Shown: piece after piece, positions 33,802 to 45,589 of the stretch
Numbering within the stretch: the stretch's first letter is position 1
Layout: the number at the start of each line of letters is the position of its first letter
Assembly (NCBI GenBank): GCA_035048495.1
Contig: CM068540.1
Location: 18,150,829 to 18,214,828 of the forward strand
Origin: Euptelea pleiosperma
Lineage: Eukaryota; Streptophyta; Magnoliopsida; Ranunculales; Eupteleaceae
Direction: 5' to 3'
Length of the DNA stretch: 64,000 nucleotides
Translations under genes and position numbers: made by a program
Notes under the pieces: generated by a model
Databases searched by the model: none
Seen by the model: only the letters and a program-made list of their open reading frames with translations
What the model was told of the DNA's origin: nothing

Positions 33802-35325
33802 TGAAATAACCACCAGTCCGTTCTCTTTAATCAAAAATACCTATAAGGGGGGGGGGTTGATTAGGTATTTAAAATTAATTATACCTAAATATTTTTACTG
33901 GTCTATGGTAGGGAATAAAATCGCATGCTTTAGTTGTTTGATAAAGGATTATCACAATAGATAGCGGAATATAAACAAACAATCACACAAGACAAGAGAT
34001 TTTTATGTGGAAACCTTAGCCAAGGAAAACCACGGGACCACGTCTAGACGAAAAGTATCACTAACTGAAAAGTTAAACGAAACAAAGGTTACCTACGCAG
34101 CACCATTGCAAATACAGCTTCTAACCTTTGTCAAGACCTACTGCCGATGTGTCCACGTCCTCTGAATCAGTGCTACGAGTCCACGCGCGCCCTCCCGGCA
34201 AAGAAGCCTTGTCCGCTTGTTTAGTTTGGTACACCCCAAATCTACCATCGATCAGCCACTCCGATCTTAATTCTCAACACTCCAGCTTTTGCCGAAGGTG
34301 AATGATTCAGTACACCCTGAACCCTAGGTTGCTCAATGGGTGTTGAGTCATACTAGTACACTTAGGCTACTAAGTCAAATATCTATGTGGAAGACCTAAG
34401 CTGAGTAATCGATTAAGCTCTTGGCTTTGATCTAGAAGAGGAACAAGCTCACAAGATGTTTATGAGATAAAAAACTTCTTGCTCTTCGAATGAACAGTCT
34501 CATAAATAAACCTTTTCTTTTCTTTATAGAAGTGTGGAAGTGTGTGTTTAAAGAAGGTATATAAAGGTTATATTTATAGAATTCGTAACCCTGAGCCTTG
34601 TAGAACGTGGGATCGTCGGAACTAGAATATCTGATATGAGAAAGACTTAATCCGTGTGAAGTCCAATCGATTGTACTCTGGGTCCAATCAATTAGGCGAG
34701 GTCCAATCGATTGGGGTTTTGGGTCCAATCGATTGGCCTTGTACGGATGGGTTTTTCCTTCGTAAATCCAATCGATTGTTCATAGTCCAATCGATCGGAC
34801 TTAAATAAGTTTCTGTCCCTAGGCTCCAATCAATTTTATAGAGGTCTCCAATCGATTGGGCTATGATCATATTCTATCTCGTAGACTCCAATCAATTTTA
34901 CAGATGTGTCAAATCGATTGGGCTTTGATCATGTTCTGCCTCGTAGGCTCCAATCGATTGGAACTTGTCCAATCAATTGGACTCTCCCAAAAGTCAATAA
35001 CTTTGACTAAGACTCGGGTCTGTACAATGACTAGGTTTGATCATTATATTTTATTCATTTTAAACCTATTCCTATGGCCACTAAGTCACTTACCTTCTTA
35101 AGCGAGTGTACACGATCTATAACCAACAAATGAGCAGTTACTCAGATGACTCCTGTCGTCAATCATCTGATCCTTGCTGTCTCTGTCTTCTAGTCTTCAC
35201 GTAGTCGACGAAGTATGCGTATTACGACATCTTCACACTACACTGGTGCTTGTAGGAACGGTTACAAGAATATTTTTATGTCACACGGAATCTTTGCCAA
35301 ATTGAATATAAAAATATTCTTTACA
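33802..35325 (-). repeat. 5' LTR of Sirevirus 3
   Basis: 1524 bp, TGAAATAACC to TTCTTTACA. About twelve CCAATCGATTGG variants at 34661-34982. ORFs across it are repeat artefacts. Confidence 0.88.
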
Positions 35326-35330
35326 ATTTA

Positions 35331-35542
35331 TTCTTATATATCTATTTAGTTCCTATCATATTTTTATCCAAGGGTCTAGGAGTTAAAAACCAAACATCAT
35401 TTCTCTTAAATTGATTTAACTCTTCTTGCATAGCAGTTATCCAGTGTTCATCTAGAAGAGCTTCTTTCACATTTTTTGGTTCAAATTTAGAGGTAAAGCA
35501 CAAGTGACTGGATATATTTTCTAATATTTTTCTTGTACGCAC
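35331..35542 (-). pseudogene. Sirevirus 2 RT, N-terminal part
   Basis: WITAMQEELNQFKRNDVW and PRPLDKNMIGTK match the start of the copia RT domain. The sequence runs directly into the ATTTA duplication of Sirevirus 3, and the remainder of RT is at 27989 and leftward. Confidence 0.85.
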
Positions 35543-35814
35543 ACCACTATCCTTGTTTCCAATAATTTCTAAATTAGGATGATCTTTAACAAATTTATAT
35601 TCTCTAGGCTTTTTCTTGATGTGAGTAAGGTTAGGTTCAACTTTTTCAGATTCTCAGATTCTTCGTAATCGTCAAATTATTAACCATATCTAAGATTTCA
35701 TCATTAATAACAATATTTACTGATTCTTCTATGGTTAAGGTTCTTTTGTTGAAAATCCTATAAGCTCTACTCCTAGTAGAATATCGTAGAAAAATACCTT
35801 AATTACTTTTCGAA

Positions 35815-36540
35815 TCAAACTTTCCAATATTTTCTGTCTCTAAGCATGTACCATTTACTTCCAAAGACTTTAAAATATTTTACATTTGGCTTGACTCCAT
35901 TCCAAATTTCATAGGCTGTCTGCAATGTTTCAGTCTTTAAATATACACGATTGATCATGTAGCATTTAGTATTTACTAATTCTGTCCACAAATTTCCTAT
36001 GAGATCTTTGCTAGTAAACATAACTCTTCCCATTTCCTCGAAAGTTCTATTTTTCTCTCAGCTATACCATTTTCTTGAGGTGTCTTAGCAGCAAAAAATT
36101 CATGTTTAATTCCATTCTCTTCGCAATATTCAGTAAACTTGTGGTTATCAAATTCTCCATCATTATCACTTCTGATCTTTAGAATGATCAGACCTTTCTC
36201 ATTTTGGACTCTTTTACAGATTTTCAACAGTTCATCAAAAGCCTCTAATTTTTCTCTAAGGATATCCAAGTAAATCTGAAAAAATCATCAACAGTAGTCA
36301 AGAAATATTTTTTTCCACCGATACTTTATATTCTATTAGTCCAACAAGATCTATGTGTAGCAATTCTAGAATTCTAGAGGTACCAATATTATTAAGCATT
36401 TTGTGAGTGTTTCTAACTTGTTTTCTTTTTAAACAAGATCCACAAGTAGTTTTATAATTCTTTTTAAGCTTTGGGATTCCTCTCATTAATTCTTTTCTAC
36501 TGATTTTGACCAGATCTTTAAAGTTTATCTGACCTAAACG
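35815..36540 (-). pseudogene. Sirevirus 2 GAG-pre-integrase and integrase (broken)
   Basis: Pre-integrase CGSCLKRKQVRN at about 36436-36398. The core has RSDNDGEF (second Asp) and PQENGIAERK (Glu); the following arm MGRVMFTSKDLIGNLWTELV and IWNGVKPNVKYFKVFG runs to 35815. Frames change near 36290 and 36030. The linker 35543-35814 is decayed integrase C-terminal sequence. Confidence 0.82.
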
Positions 36541-36699
36541 TTGATGCCAAAGTTCAATTTCTTGGAATTATGACCTTGTTAGAATATTTGTCAAGTATTT
36601 CACATTTCTCTTTTGATAATTTTCATATGTGGTCTTTGTCACAAATCCGACTGATACTAAGAAGATTATGTTTTAGACAGTCCACACATAGTACATTCT

Positions 36700-37260
36700 C
36701 AATCTACAGTAAACTCGGACCTTGAATAGTCCATTTACCAATTGTCTTTACACATCTACCATCACCAAAAACAACTTCACCATCATGACATTCATTAAAG
36801 GTGCAAAAGTGAGATCTCTCTCAAGTCATGTGTCTGGAGCAACCACTATCCAAATACCACTTAGATGTTTCATTAACAATTAAAGCAGTATGAATAACCA
36901 AATATTTTTCGACAACCTTTTTAATCCAAATTTTTCTAAAAATTTCTCATTATTTTTTATAGAAGAGTTATTTGTACTTTCTTTTATGATTCTTGCTTTA
37001 ACATTTAAATCAGTCATCTTTTTAAACAATTCTTTTTGTTTGTTTTGTTTTCTCGTTTCTTCCAAAATGTGTAGATTTTTTAATTTTTTATTTTCTTTAT
37101 TTTTCTTTAGAAATTCTTTTTTTTTAAAGCACAGGACAGTTGTATTTTTTGTGACCAGAATGTCTACAATAATGACAGATGATATTCAATTTTTCTGCTT
37201 GAATAGTTTGGTTTGATTTCATAGTAGCTTTTACAAAAATTGTTTTATAGCTTGAATTTT
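36700..37260 (-). pseudogene. Sirevirus 2 gag C-terminus and protease
   Basis: Keeps the intact zinc knuckle CHYCRHSGHKKYNC (37177-37136) and the intact protease motif KWYLDSGCSRHMT (about 36865-36825), both damaged in Sirevirus 1. Frame changes elsewhere make the whole non-functional. Confidence 0.8.
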
Positions 37261-38778
37261 TAACAGTCTTTTTTATTGTATCCAACTCCTCTTCTATCAT
37301 TGTTTGCTTTTCCCATAGTTAAGATATTTTTAAGTGTAGAATTTCCTTGAGTAATATTTCTTATCAGAGTTGCATTCTTGACTTCAAGTTCATTTCTTTC
37401 AATACTTAATCTTTCAATTTTATTTTCAAGTTCTTGTTCTCTGCTCAAAGTTTGAGTTACTTCAATCTCTTTATCCTTCACAATTTGATATAGATTTTCT
37501 AATTCTATTTTTAGTAAGACATTCTCACAACATAATTCAGTCTTTTCTTTTTTGAGGGTATCACAGGATTTTGCCAAGTTCAGACTTTCTTTATACAAAT
37601 TGTTAAAAGCATTTTGAATATTTTCTTCACCCTCATCATTAGTTAAGTCAGATTCATTATCAATTTCAGCATTCTTAGAGTGACAACTTTCATTAAGATT
37701 AACAATAGTCATTAAAGCTCTTACATTAGATGATTCACCGTTTTCACTGGATGTATTTGTTTTCATATCGGATTCAACACTATACAGGTCCCAAGCAATA
37801 GTCTTCATAGCTTTAATTTTTTATTTCTTAACTTTGTTAGGACAATCAGTAGAGATATGACCAAACCCCCTGTATTTATAACATTGTATATCATCCTTGT
37901 TGTTTTCTCCCTTTTGTATTTCTCTATTTTTCAAAAAGGTTTCCTGTTTCTTTGAATGAGATTCTTTTTGTCTTTATATCTGAAAAATTTTCTGAATTTT
38001 TTTGGCAAAAAGAGCAACTTCTTCATCAATTTTACTAGACTCATCAGAGTTAGTTTCTTCTCTTAATTGTTTCTTAGAGGTTTTTAGGGCTAATCCTTTT
38101 TTCTTATGTGCATGAAGTTTTAGTTCAAATGTTTGAATTGATCCTATAAGTTCTTCTAGTTTAATTAGATCAATATTTTTTGCTTTCTTCAATAGTAATT
38201 ATTTTGGGGTGAAAACGATCGGGAAAGGATCTCAGAATTTTTCAAACAATTTTTGGTTCAAGAATAGCTTCACCTAGACCCCACATATATAGAGTTGATT
38301 ATTTCACTTAGTTTAGTATAGAAATATGTGAAGCTTTCATCATCATTTATTCTTATGATCTCAAATTGAGTTGTGAGCATATTTGAAATTTAGACAATTT
38401 AACAGAGTTTGGGAACAAACTCTGTTATTTCCAAAATGTCCCACACTCACATGCAATAATTTTCTTAAACTCTTCTAGAAATAAAGCACAATGAATAATA
38501 TGAAATGCCCGATTATTAAATGTGTATGCTTCCTTATCTCTAGCATTCCATTATATTTTAGCTTTAATAGTGATGGTGGTAATCTCACCAACAGTAGTTG
38601 CAATAGTAGGGGATGTCCATCCCAATTCCACTGATCCCCAAGTCCGTTTATCAAGAGATTTCAAGAAAATTCTAATTTTAGCCTTCCAATAGGCATAATT
38701 AGTACCATTAAATAGGGGAGGTCTAGATACGGAGAATCCCTCCCGAATCATGATAATTCCAGGGGAACTAAGGATCAC
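37261..38778 (-). pseudogene. Sirevirus 2 gag, capsid and coiled-coil parts
   Basis: N-terminal SVSRPPLFNGTNYAYWKAKI (Trp present, unlike Sirevirus 1) at 38778-38551, a decayed capsid middle, and LIGSIQTFELKLHAHKK at 38192-37974. The first zinc knuckle, about 37895-37850, reads CYKYRGFGHISTDC, its second Cys changed to Tyr. It is followed by the acidic coiled-coil segment (37808-37260) with DEGEENIQNAFNNLYKESL. Confidence 0.8.
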
Positions 38779-38812
38779 ACTTGGGTTGTTAAGCCCTTCA
38801 CAAAGTGACCTT

Positions 38813-38824
38813 ACTCTGATACCA
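38813..38824 (-). other. Primer binding site of Sirevirus 2
   Basis: TGGTATCAGAGT on the minus strand, one change from the initiator tRNA-Met complement. Confidence 0.88.
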
Positions 38825-38826
38825 AT

Positions 38827-40330
38827 TAAAATTCCCTTCTAATTACCACATAAAGTCCTAAGGAGGGGGGGGTTGAATATGACAATCTTTAAATTCTCTA
38901 CTGATCTGCTGTGAATTAAAATATTATTGATCACACAAAGCTGAAAATGATCAAATAATTTAAATCTGAATTATCTACAAAGTAAAGATATAGAAAATCT
39001 GAGACAAAAGTATGCAAACAATCACAATCACACAAGTCACAGATTTATAGTGGTTCGGTGACTCCGTACCTACGTCCACTATCAATATTCAACACGAATA
39101 ATATTATATTATCTCAATCATGCATTATAACATATATAGTTAAAATAAATAATCAACTAACTACTACCACTTTGTTTCAATCTAACGAGAATCGCTTCTC
39201 GCACACCTAGAGAGTCAGCTTAGGCCAGTAGTTTATTTAGAGAAATTATATTCTTATGGATCTATAATATTCAACTCAGTTAGATGAGTTCACACTCATC
39301 AACCAATTAATCACAAAAAGTTCAAGTTTGATAATATAGAATTCGTTCTAAAAGGTTTGTTCTAAAAGATACCTTTCAATGAATTCGATAAAATGATGAA
39401 TTCTCGTAGAAGAATTCGTCAGAGAGATACTCTGCCAATGATGATTGTAGTGAACAATATCTAATCGTCTCTTTAAAATACTAAGAGCCTTCACATGCAA
39501 GAATAGACAATTTTGCTTGGGTGAAGCTCTTACAAATTCTAGATCTCTAGAACTCAAAAAATTAATAATCGAGAATTGGAGTCAAGAGATAGCTTGATTG
39601 GAGTTTCATAAATGGAGAGCAAGGACTCTAATATATAAGTTTATTCCCCTTTCATGAGAAACGGACCTAAAATAGCCATTTGAAGGCTTTAAGAGGCACC
39701 TCAATTAGAAGAAACGATTGAGTCCAAATTAGATCCTGAAGGGGCGGAGTTGACCGGACTTCGGTCGACAACACTATGTGCTCAGTCGCCCGCTCAGGTC
39801 AGAACGCAAAAATCCCCTTTTTAAAGATTCGGTTGACCGCATCATTTTTTTGGTCGCCGCTCAGGTCGAAACATGGATAATTCCATTTTGCTGGGTCCGG
39901 TCGATTGCACCTTTTGACCGGTCAACCGGTCGGAGTCAGCAGACTCTAGTCGCATGCTCAGAATGGTCGGTCAGCCGATCCTCGTAGACCTCCGAAAAAT
40001 ACCAAAATAAGTTTTAACAATCTATCCAACTTTTATCAGATAGACACCTAAAGATACCAAAAGAACTAATGGTCAACTAAGGTCAATTTTATCCGCCAAC
40101 AACATGTGGTGCAACCTTAGATGTAAGTAACCGCAACACGTGATTCCTGAAGTTGAACGTTCGTTGAGAGAGATCGTACTTTGATCTTTCATATCTTCAT
40201 GTGTTGAACTTGTCTTTGTGTTCAGTTGATCTTGAGTACTTCAGTTGATTTTCTTCATCTTTAATTCGTCCTCTGATTTGTTGATGAAGTCCACTTGATT
40301 TTTGATTCTTCAGTCTTCAGCGAACTCACC
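38827..40330 (-). repeat. 5' LTR of Sirevirus 2, truncated
   Basis: Partner of 22529-24140. Starts TAAAATTCCC (terminal TG mutated to TA). TATA-like TATATATTAG (minus) near 39629-39638; GGTCGACC palindromes decayed at 39745-39975. It ends at GAACTCACC, so the 56 bp matching 24085-24140 are missing and foreign sequence begins. Confidence 0.88.
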
Positions 40331-40435
40331 TGTGCTACTTATGCTTTTAGGTGTAGTTGCGTCAGCCATACTTTAACACCCCCGCCCCGCCATAAAAAGC
40401 ATCAGTGAGCTTTTCTACGCTTTTTTCATGTAGTG
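40331..40435 (-). mobile_element. CACTA-type transposon terminus (fragment)
   Basis: Read on the minus strand from 40435 it starts CACTACATGAAAAAAGCG and has repeated AAAAGC motifs in both directions, typical of CACTA ends with subterminal repeats. Only about 105 bp remain; the inner side is cut at the truncated LTR. Confidence 0.5.
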
Positions 40436-40721
40436 TAGTCAGGCGCCCCTAATTATTTTAGTGTAAATACGGGGCCAGAACTAAACACTACGGAACGACG
40501 CTTAGATCATGGTTCCGCACTATGAAGCAAGGCGCTAGCTTTTTGCTTCTGCCCAAAGGGGTCCTTAGATTGAGTTCCGTTCCGTCAGGTTTCATTCCGG
40601 ACCGTGACTATAAGAACACTTGCTTGGTATTTGAGCCCTATCTTGCTGCTTCCAAGTCCGCTTCCAAGCCTGCCACTACAATAGATAGGTCTTCCAGAAC
40701 CTCGTTTTCGGAGTCATATTA
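40436..40721. other. Mitochondrion-like filler DNA
   Basis: About 286 bp, visibly more GC-rich than everything around it. Strings such as GGAACGACGCTTAGATCATG and GCTGCTTCCAAGTCCGCTTC have the look of plant mitochondrial intergenic DNA. A 66-codon ORF (40522-40722) is open but unsupported. The organellar origin is an impression from composition and style, not from an alignment. Confidence 0.4.
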
Positions 40722-40797
40722 GAAACCTTGATAAATGAGAAAGAGTTTTAGAAATTATCAATGTTACTTATATTGCTTAGATTTAAGGAAAATATCA

Positions 40798-40828
<31 letters not shown>

Positions 40829-42199
40829 TTTATTGCGTAGTTTTGGACTAAAAAAGTATTAAACCTGAAGTCCTCTATTATCGATATTTTGATGTTATAT
40901 ATTTTCATTTTGACCACTTTTTTGAACCAAATCTTTTTAAACTCACATTTTTCAGTGGACGAATTTTTGCTGCTTCACGATTTGATAACCTATGGGTCCA
41001 CAATATCCGAAACGCCCATATACAAAGGAGTAGAAGTTTAATTAATTACATACCACATTAGGAGACACTGCGTGGTACACTCTTAGAGATTGTAGACCCA
41101 TAGTTACCAATTCAGAGTGCAGAAAAAATACGGTGCGGAAAATGTTAGAGAACAGTTCGAGTTTGTCATTGAAAATGAGTTAAAGTTTTTTAAAAGAATA
41201 TGGAAAAATTAAAATATTGATAATTTTTTTATCTTATAAAATGATTTTTCATCTTCAAAACTGAATATTCTTGAAAAAGTTCCAAAAATATTATTAGAGA
41301 ATTATTCGAGCAAATTAAAAAATGTGCGAATTTTTTCAAACGTTAGAATAGGACGTTGTTAGGTTTGGTTTTTGAATAATTTCATACGGCTTGCAAATTA
41401 TTCTCGAATAATTTGAGAATTTACTAACTGTAGTTGATCGTGTGGATGTTTGGCCCAGTCGTAGGTGGACCAAAGACGAAAATTCAGTCTGATTAATGAT
41501 TTCTAAGCCGACAATTGGAGTCCTTTTCATGGGTTGATTTTTAATTGTGGAACTTGAGCATTATTTGGGGTACAAAAATCATGACGATACTAAGATTGAA
41601 ACTCATGACCTATAGTCCCTTCCACCAATGGGTCTGGAGTATTGCTCCATAAAATTAGTCCCCTTTTTTCATTTATTTTGACCACTCTCAGAAGTCGCAT
41701 GCTCAGCCATAGATTTCGAGAAACCAACATTTGTTGAGTGCCAGCAACCCTTTTTCATTTTTCAAAATAACATTTATAACGGTAAAATAATAGATAACAG
41801 ACAAAAAGAACAGTTGTTATAGCGTTGAGCCCTTTTTTAAGTTTTTGGTTTTATAATGGCAAATAACATAACAGTCTTGCAGCGTTACTAGGACTGCAAC
41901 TTGGGTAGGCACAACTCAACGTTGGGCTCGGATTGAGTTGGCTCCTTTAGTACTTCGGTTGGGCTTGTGTCTGGATTTTGGCAACTTGATCAAACTCGGG
42001 TTGGGCTTGGGCTGAAGCTTTGTGCAACCCGACCGCAGCTATATAATTATATATATTTTTATTTGTTCATTACTTATTGCTTTATTTTAGATTTTACTGA
42101 ATTTTTAAACAAAATTTTGAATGCCAAATCCAAATTAGACTCAAACTTTTACCATAACATATTTTTGTCAAATATAGAATTGTTATATGTTGTCCCAAC
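40722..42199. other. Unit B, resumed
   Basis: Starts GAAACCTTGATAAATGAG, matching 8579 in unit A. Includes M3 (41099-41430), the unoccupied Sirevirus 1 site (near 41520) and the deletion near 42032. A (TA)n tract is at 40798-40820. No gene. Confidence 0.65.
41099..41430. mobile_element. M3 copy in unit B
   Basis: Ends CATAGTTACCAATTC and TTTACTAACTG; compare 8928-9259. Confidence 0.5.
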
Positions 42200-42517
42200 C
42201 ATGGTAAAAAACAGCCGTTATAATGGATTGGACCTCCCAGTTACGTGTTATGCACCATTAAAATGCCAAAAAATAGTGGCTGTTATTTTTCGTTAGTTTT
42301 CTGTTATAACAAAATAACAACCGTTATGTTTTGGAAAAAATTGTGAGAAAAAAAAGCCGTTATTTTCCGTTATTTTTTAGTTTTTGAAAAAAGTCAAAAT
42401 TCAAAATTTGAATTTCAGCACCATTAATTTCGTTATTTTTTTCATTTTTGCCCCTGGGCGTTACAATTCGTTATAACGGAAAATCGGTAACGCCCGAGTC
42501 AAACGGTCTAAACCTTG
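42200..42517. mobile_element. M2 copy in unit B
   Basis: Ends CATGGTAAAAAACAGCCG and CTAAACCTTG; flanked by TCCCAAC on both sides. Confidence 0.6.
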
Positions 42518-43726
42518 ATCCCAACTACCATATTTATTCATATTTATTGAGGAAAATAACCTTTAATAAAGGAGTGGATGATAAAGGTGCAGTACAAGTT
42601 GTGGGACTCACCCTAACTGACCTCTAAATTCCGTCCCTTTCATAATAGACTTCCCTTCTTTGTTGCAGATATAGTTTGGATTTGAGAGAAAACAGAAGCT
42701 CATAAGCTAGTGGTCGAGTTCGGATTTGTGATTAATCTTCTTTCTCTGATCAGGTATGTGCTAAGCCTTTATTAGTTTATTTGTTTAGCAATTATTTATT
42801 AATTTAAAATTCCCCTTTCTAGAAGTTAATTTTTATGTCAATCGTTTAATTTTATTTCTAAATTATATAAAAATATTGTTTTAGATGCATGTGAATCCGA
42901 TTAGATGTTTGTAACCATCTGATCTATTTTTTATACTTTTGAATGATGATATGCACTTGCTCTTGCTCATGGGAGGCACCCATGTACATGCACTTGACAG
43001 TCCAGGAAAAAAGTAATTTGAGTTATTCCAGTTTCTACTTGTAGGGGCATGAAATGAGTTAGAGTCCCGTCAGATATGGGTAGATCCATATTCAAAATAA
43101 ATTTGAACGATGCAGATCTAGATCTGGATGATCTAGATCTATATCCAACCCATAAATAGACAAACAGGTCGGATCCACACAAAAGTACCTTTTTTGAAAA
43201 AAACAACGGATATAATATCCCTTAATTAAAATGCAGATCCGAAAGAACTATTCCAAAATTGAAGATCCTTAAGATCTAACAATCTCATGGATCATGAATT
43301 TGAGATCTTCATAACGAGCAACTTCATAATCATTCATCAAAAAACAATTCAATTTTAGATCAAAATGATTTTCCAATAACATTGAAGTTTTTTATGGTCT
43401 ATTTCATAATTTTATCATATAGTACATAGATCGAAGCTAGTTTTCAGAAAGTTCCTTTTAAGTTCTATGCTGATCTTCAAGATCCGAGTATCAACAGAGC
43501 AGATCAGTGAGGATAGGAGATGTTAACAATCAGATGTCATCAAAAACAGAAATTTTAATCAATCTTGATCAGAAATAAAATCCATTTCATCTAGAAGTTC
43601 TCTATGAAAAGGAAGAGAATTGTCTTTCCCCATCGAAGAACCCAAAGAATAACCATCTCGACGATCTAAAGTTGTAAAGTCCTTTTTCTTTACGATTAGC
43701 AGTTTCAGAGCATTGCTCGAAACCAC
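42518..43726. other. End of unit B and start of unit C
   Basis: Contains the exon-like block 42669-42753 (acceptor TTGTTGCAG, donor CAG/GTATGTG), a GATC-rich segment (about 43065-43165) and the unit boundary at 43168. No ORF of note. Confidence 0.55.
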
Positions 43727-44274
43727 CACGATTTAAAAGGGGCCGTTATAACAGTATAAGATCAGGCAACGGGCTGGGCCTTGGTAGGGACAAGCCAACA
43801 CCAGGGTTTGGTCCCGTCTATTAAAAAAATAAAAAAATGAAAAAAATGTAAGAAAGTCGGGTCATTGTTGGGCAGAGCCTCAAAGAGGTGGAGCCAGGCC
43901 GAGCCCGTGGACCACATAGGGCTGGGCCGCGGGCCAAATTGCCAAGCTGAGGTATAATGGACTGGGGGGCGTTATCATTTTTTTCCGTTATTCCGTTATA
44001 CCGGATTGTAACGAATATGGGCAAAATAGAAGAAATAAAAGAATTTTTTATAATGGAAAAAAAGGGTGCTCAAATTCAAAAATTGAATTTTTAATTTTTA
44101 ATAAAAATTAAAATGGAAATAACGAAAAAATAATAGAAATAAAGGAAATTATTTTAACAATTGCTTTTTTAGAAAGTTATAACAGAAACAGCCGTTATTT
44201 TCTGAGCATTAAAATGATATATAATGTAACGGAGGAGATCTGAATCTGTTATAACGGTCATTTATTAAACCATG
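43727..44274. mobile_element. M1 copy in unit C
   Basis: Ends CACGATTTAAAAGGGGCCG and (complement) CATGGTTTAATAAATGACCG. Flanked by CTCGAAACCAC and CTCGGAACCAC. Confidence 0.6.
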
Positions 44275-45259
44275 CTCGGAACCACTCTCCAACAAAGAAC
44301 CATAAAATACACTTTTATCATGGAGTAGAACTTTGCTGACCAGCACGATCTGCAACGGTGCCGATTTACCACAGAATGAGCCATGTGGCATATTCTTATA
44401 GATTTCTGACCGTACATATGTTTAGTGCATCCCTAGGTGGACCTACAGACCAAAAATCAGCCTTGTAATTGATTTCTAAGCGTTGGATTGGACTGGTTTT
44501 CACGGGTTAATTTTTAACCTGGAATTTGAGCATTATTGACCATTAGTTGGTGTACAAAGATCCAAAGGTTTGAAATCACTAATCAAGCTGATTTAGGTAT
44601 GTAGGTCCACCCATAATTATCAAATCTCCGTTTAAAACCCGGCTTTTTGAAATATTTTAAAATATCGCGAAAAAACATGAATTATTCAATAATCCGAAAC
44701 GACCACGTAATTTTAGAATTTTTTCAACAAATCTCATGAATAAATATTTTTAGGAAGGATTAACAGAATCCTACACATTTGGAAACCTTGATAAATGAGA
44801 AAGAGTTTGAGAACTTATTAATGTTGCTTATATTACTAAGATTTAAGGAAAATGTCATATAGTTTCAGTTTTTTGGACTGCATAGTTTTGGACTAAAAAA
44901 GTATTAAACCCGAAGTCCTCTCTTATCGATATTTTGACGTTCTTGTATTTTTGACAACTTTTTTTACTTTATTTTTTTGAACCCAACTGTTTTAAACTTG
45001 CATTTTTCAGTGAGCGAATTTTTGCCGCTTCACGATTAATTTGATAACTATGGATCCACCTAGCTAGGGATGGGCCAAACATCCATCTGGCCATCGACCA
45101 CTAAGAGTTTGCTACGTAGATTACATTGTAGTCCATTGGCCTGACAGGTGTTTGTAGACAAAATTCTACTCCAAAATGCCCATATACATGGTAGTAGAAC
45201 TTTAATTAATTAACCACAGTAGGAGACACCGCATGGTACACTCTTAGAGATTGTAGACC
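44275..45259. other. AT-rich spacer of unit C
   Basis: Counterpart of 8005-8927 plus a private insert at about 45053-45163. No gene. Confidence 0.6.
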
Positions 45260-45589
45260 CACAGTTAGCAATTCGAAGTGCAGCAAAAATATGGTGCGGG
45301 AAATGTTAGAGAACAATTCGGGGTTTGTCATTGAAAATGCGTTAAATTTTTGAAAAGAATATTAAAAAATTCAAATATTGACAAATTTTTTTGTCTTATA
45401 AAATGATTTTTCATCTTCAAAACTGAATATTCTTGGAAAAGTTCTTGAACTATTATTAGAGAATTATTCGAGCAAGTTAAAAAATATGCGAATTTTTCCA
45501 AACGTTTGAATAGGACGTTGCTAGGTTTGTTTTTTGAATAATTTCAGGCCTGCAAATTATTCTCGAATAATTCGAGAATTTACTAACTG
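45260..45589. mobile_element. M3 copy in unit C
   Basis: Ends CACAGTTAGCAATTCG and TTTACTAACTG; contains the 21-nt near-palindrome at about 45559-45579. Confidence 0.5.

Larger units (their letters stand above)
27990..35325 (-). mobile_element. Sirevirus 3: nested non-autonomous Ty1/copia element with three LTRs
   Basis: Inserted in the RT gene of Sirevirus 2. Perfect 5-bp target repeats ATTTA at 27985-27989 and 35326-35330 bracket it, and the RT coding sequence resumes on both sides. Order from left: LTR (27990-29205), internal 1 (29206-31321), a middle LTR (31322-32972), internal 2 (32973-33787), primer site, LTR (33802-35325). It has no protease, integrase or RT, so it depended on another Sirevirus. 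It is a different family from 1 and 2: the LTR starts TGAAATAACCACCGGTCCG and carries CCAATCGATTGG arrays. Confidence 0.88.
22529..40330 (-). mobile_element. Sirevirus 2: Ty1/copia retrotransposon, same family as Sirevirus 1, interrupted
   Basis: About 10.5 kb without its guest (Sirevirus 3, 27990-35325). It has the same gene order and third ORF as Sirevirus 1 but clear divergence, so it was a separate insertion. It inserted into M1 of unit B. The right (5') LTR lost its last 56 bp, so the target duplication (left copy TAACG, 22524-22528) cannot be checked. Gag-pol is full of stops and frameshifts. Confidence 0.9.
21775..43167. repeat. Tandem-array unit B (with Sirevirus 2/3 and a deletion)
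   Basis: The unit start is at 21775. It is interrupted in M1 by Sirevirus 2 at 22529. Unit sequence resumes only at 40722, so the segment matching about 7693-8579 of unit A is missing. A second, about 235-bp gap relative to units A and C lies at about 42032, where the poly-GGGCTT block jumps to the ATATATAATT block. Confidence 0.78.

Noticed and set aside
21775..43167. Unit array as tandem Helitrons
   Set aside because: Units begin TCGG-like, but no CTRR end with hairpin is present just before the next unit.
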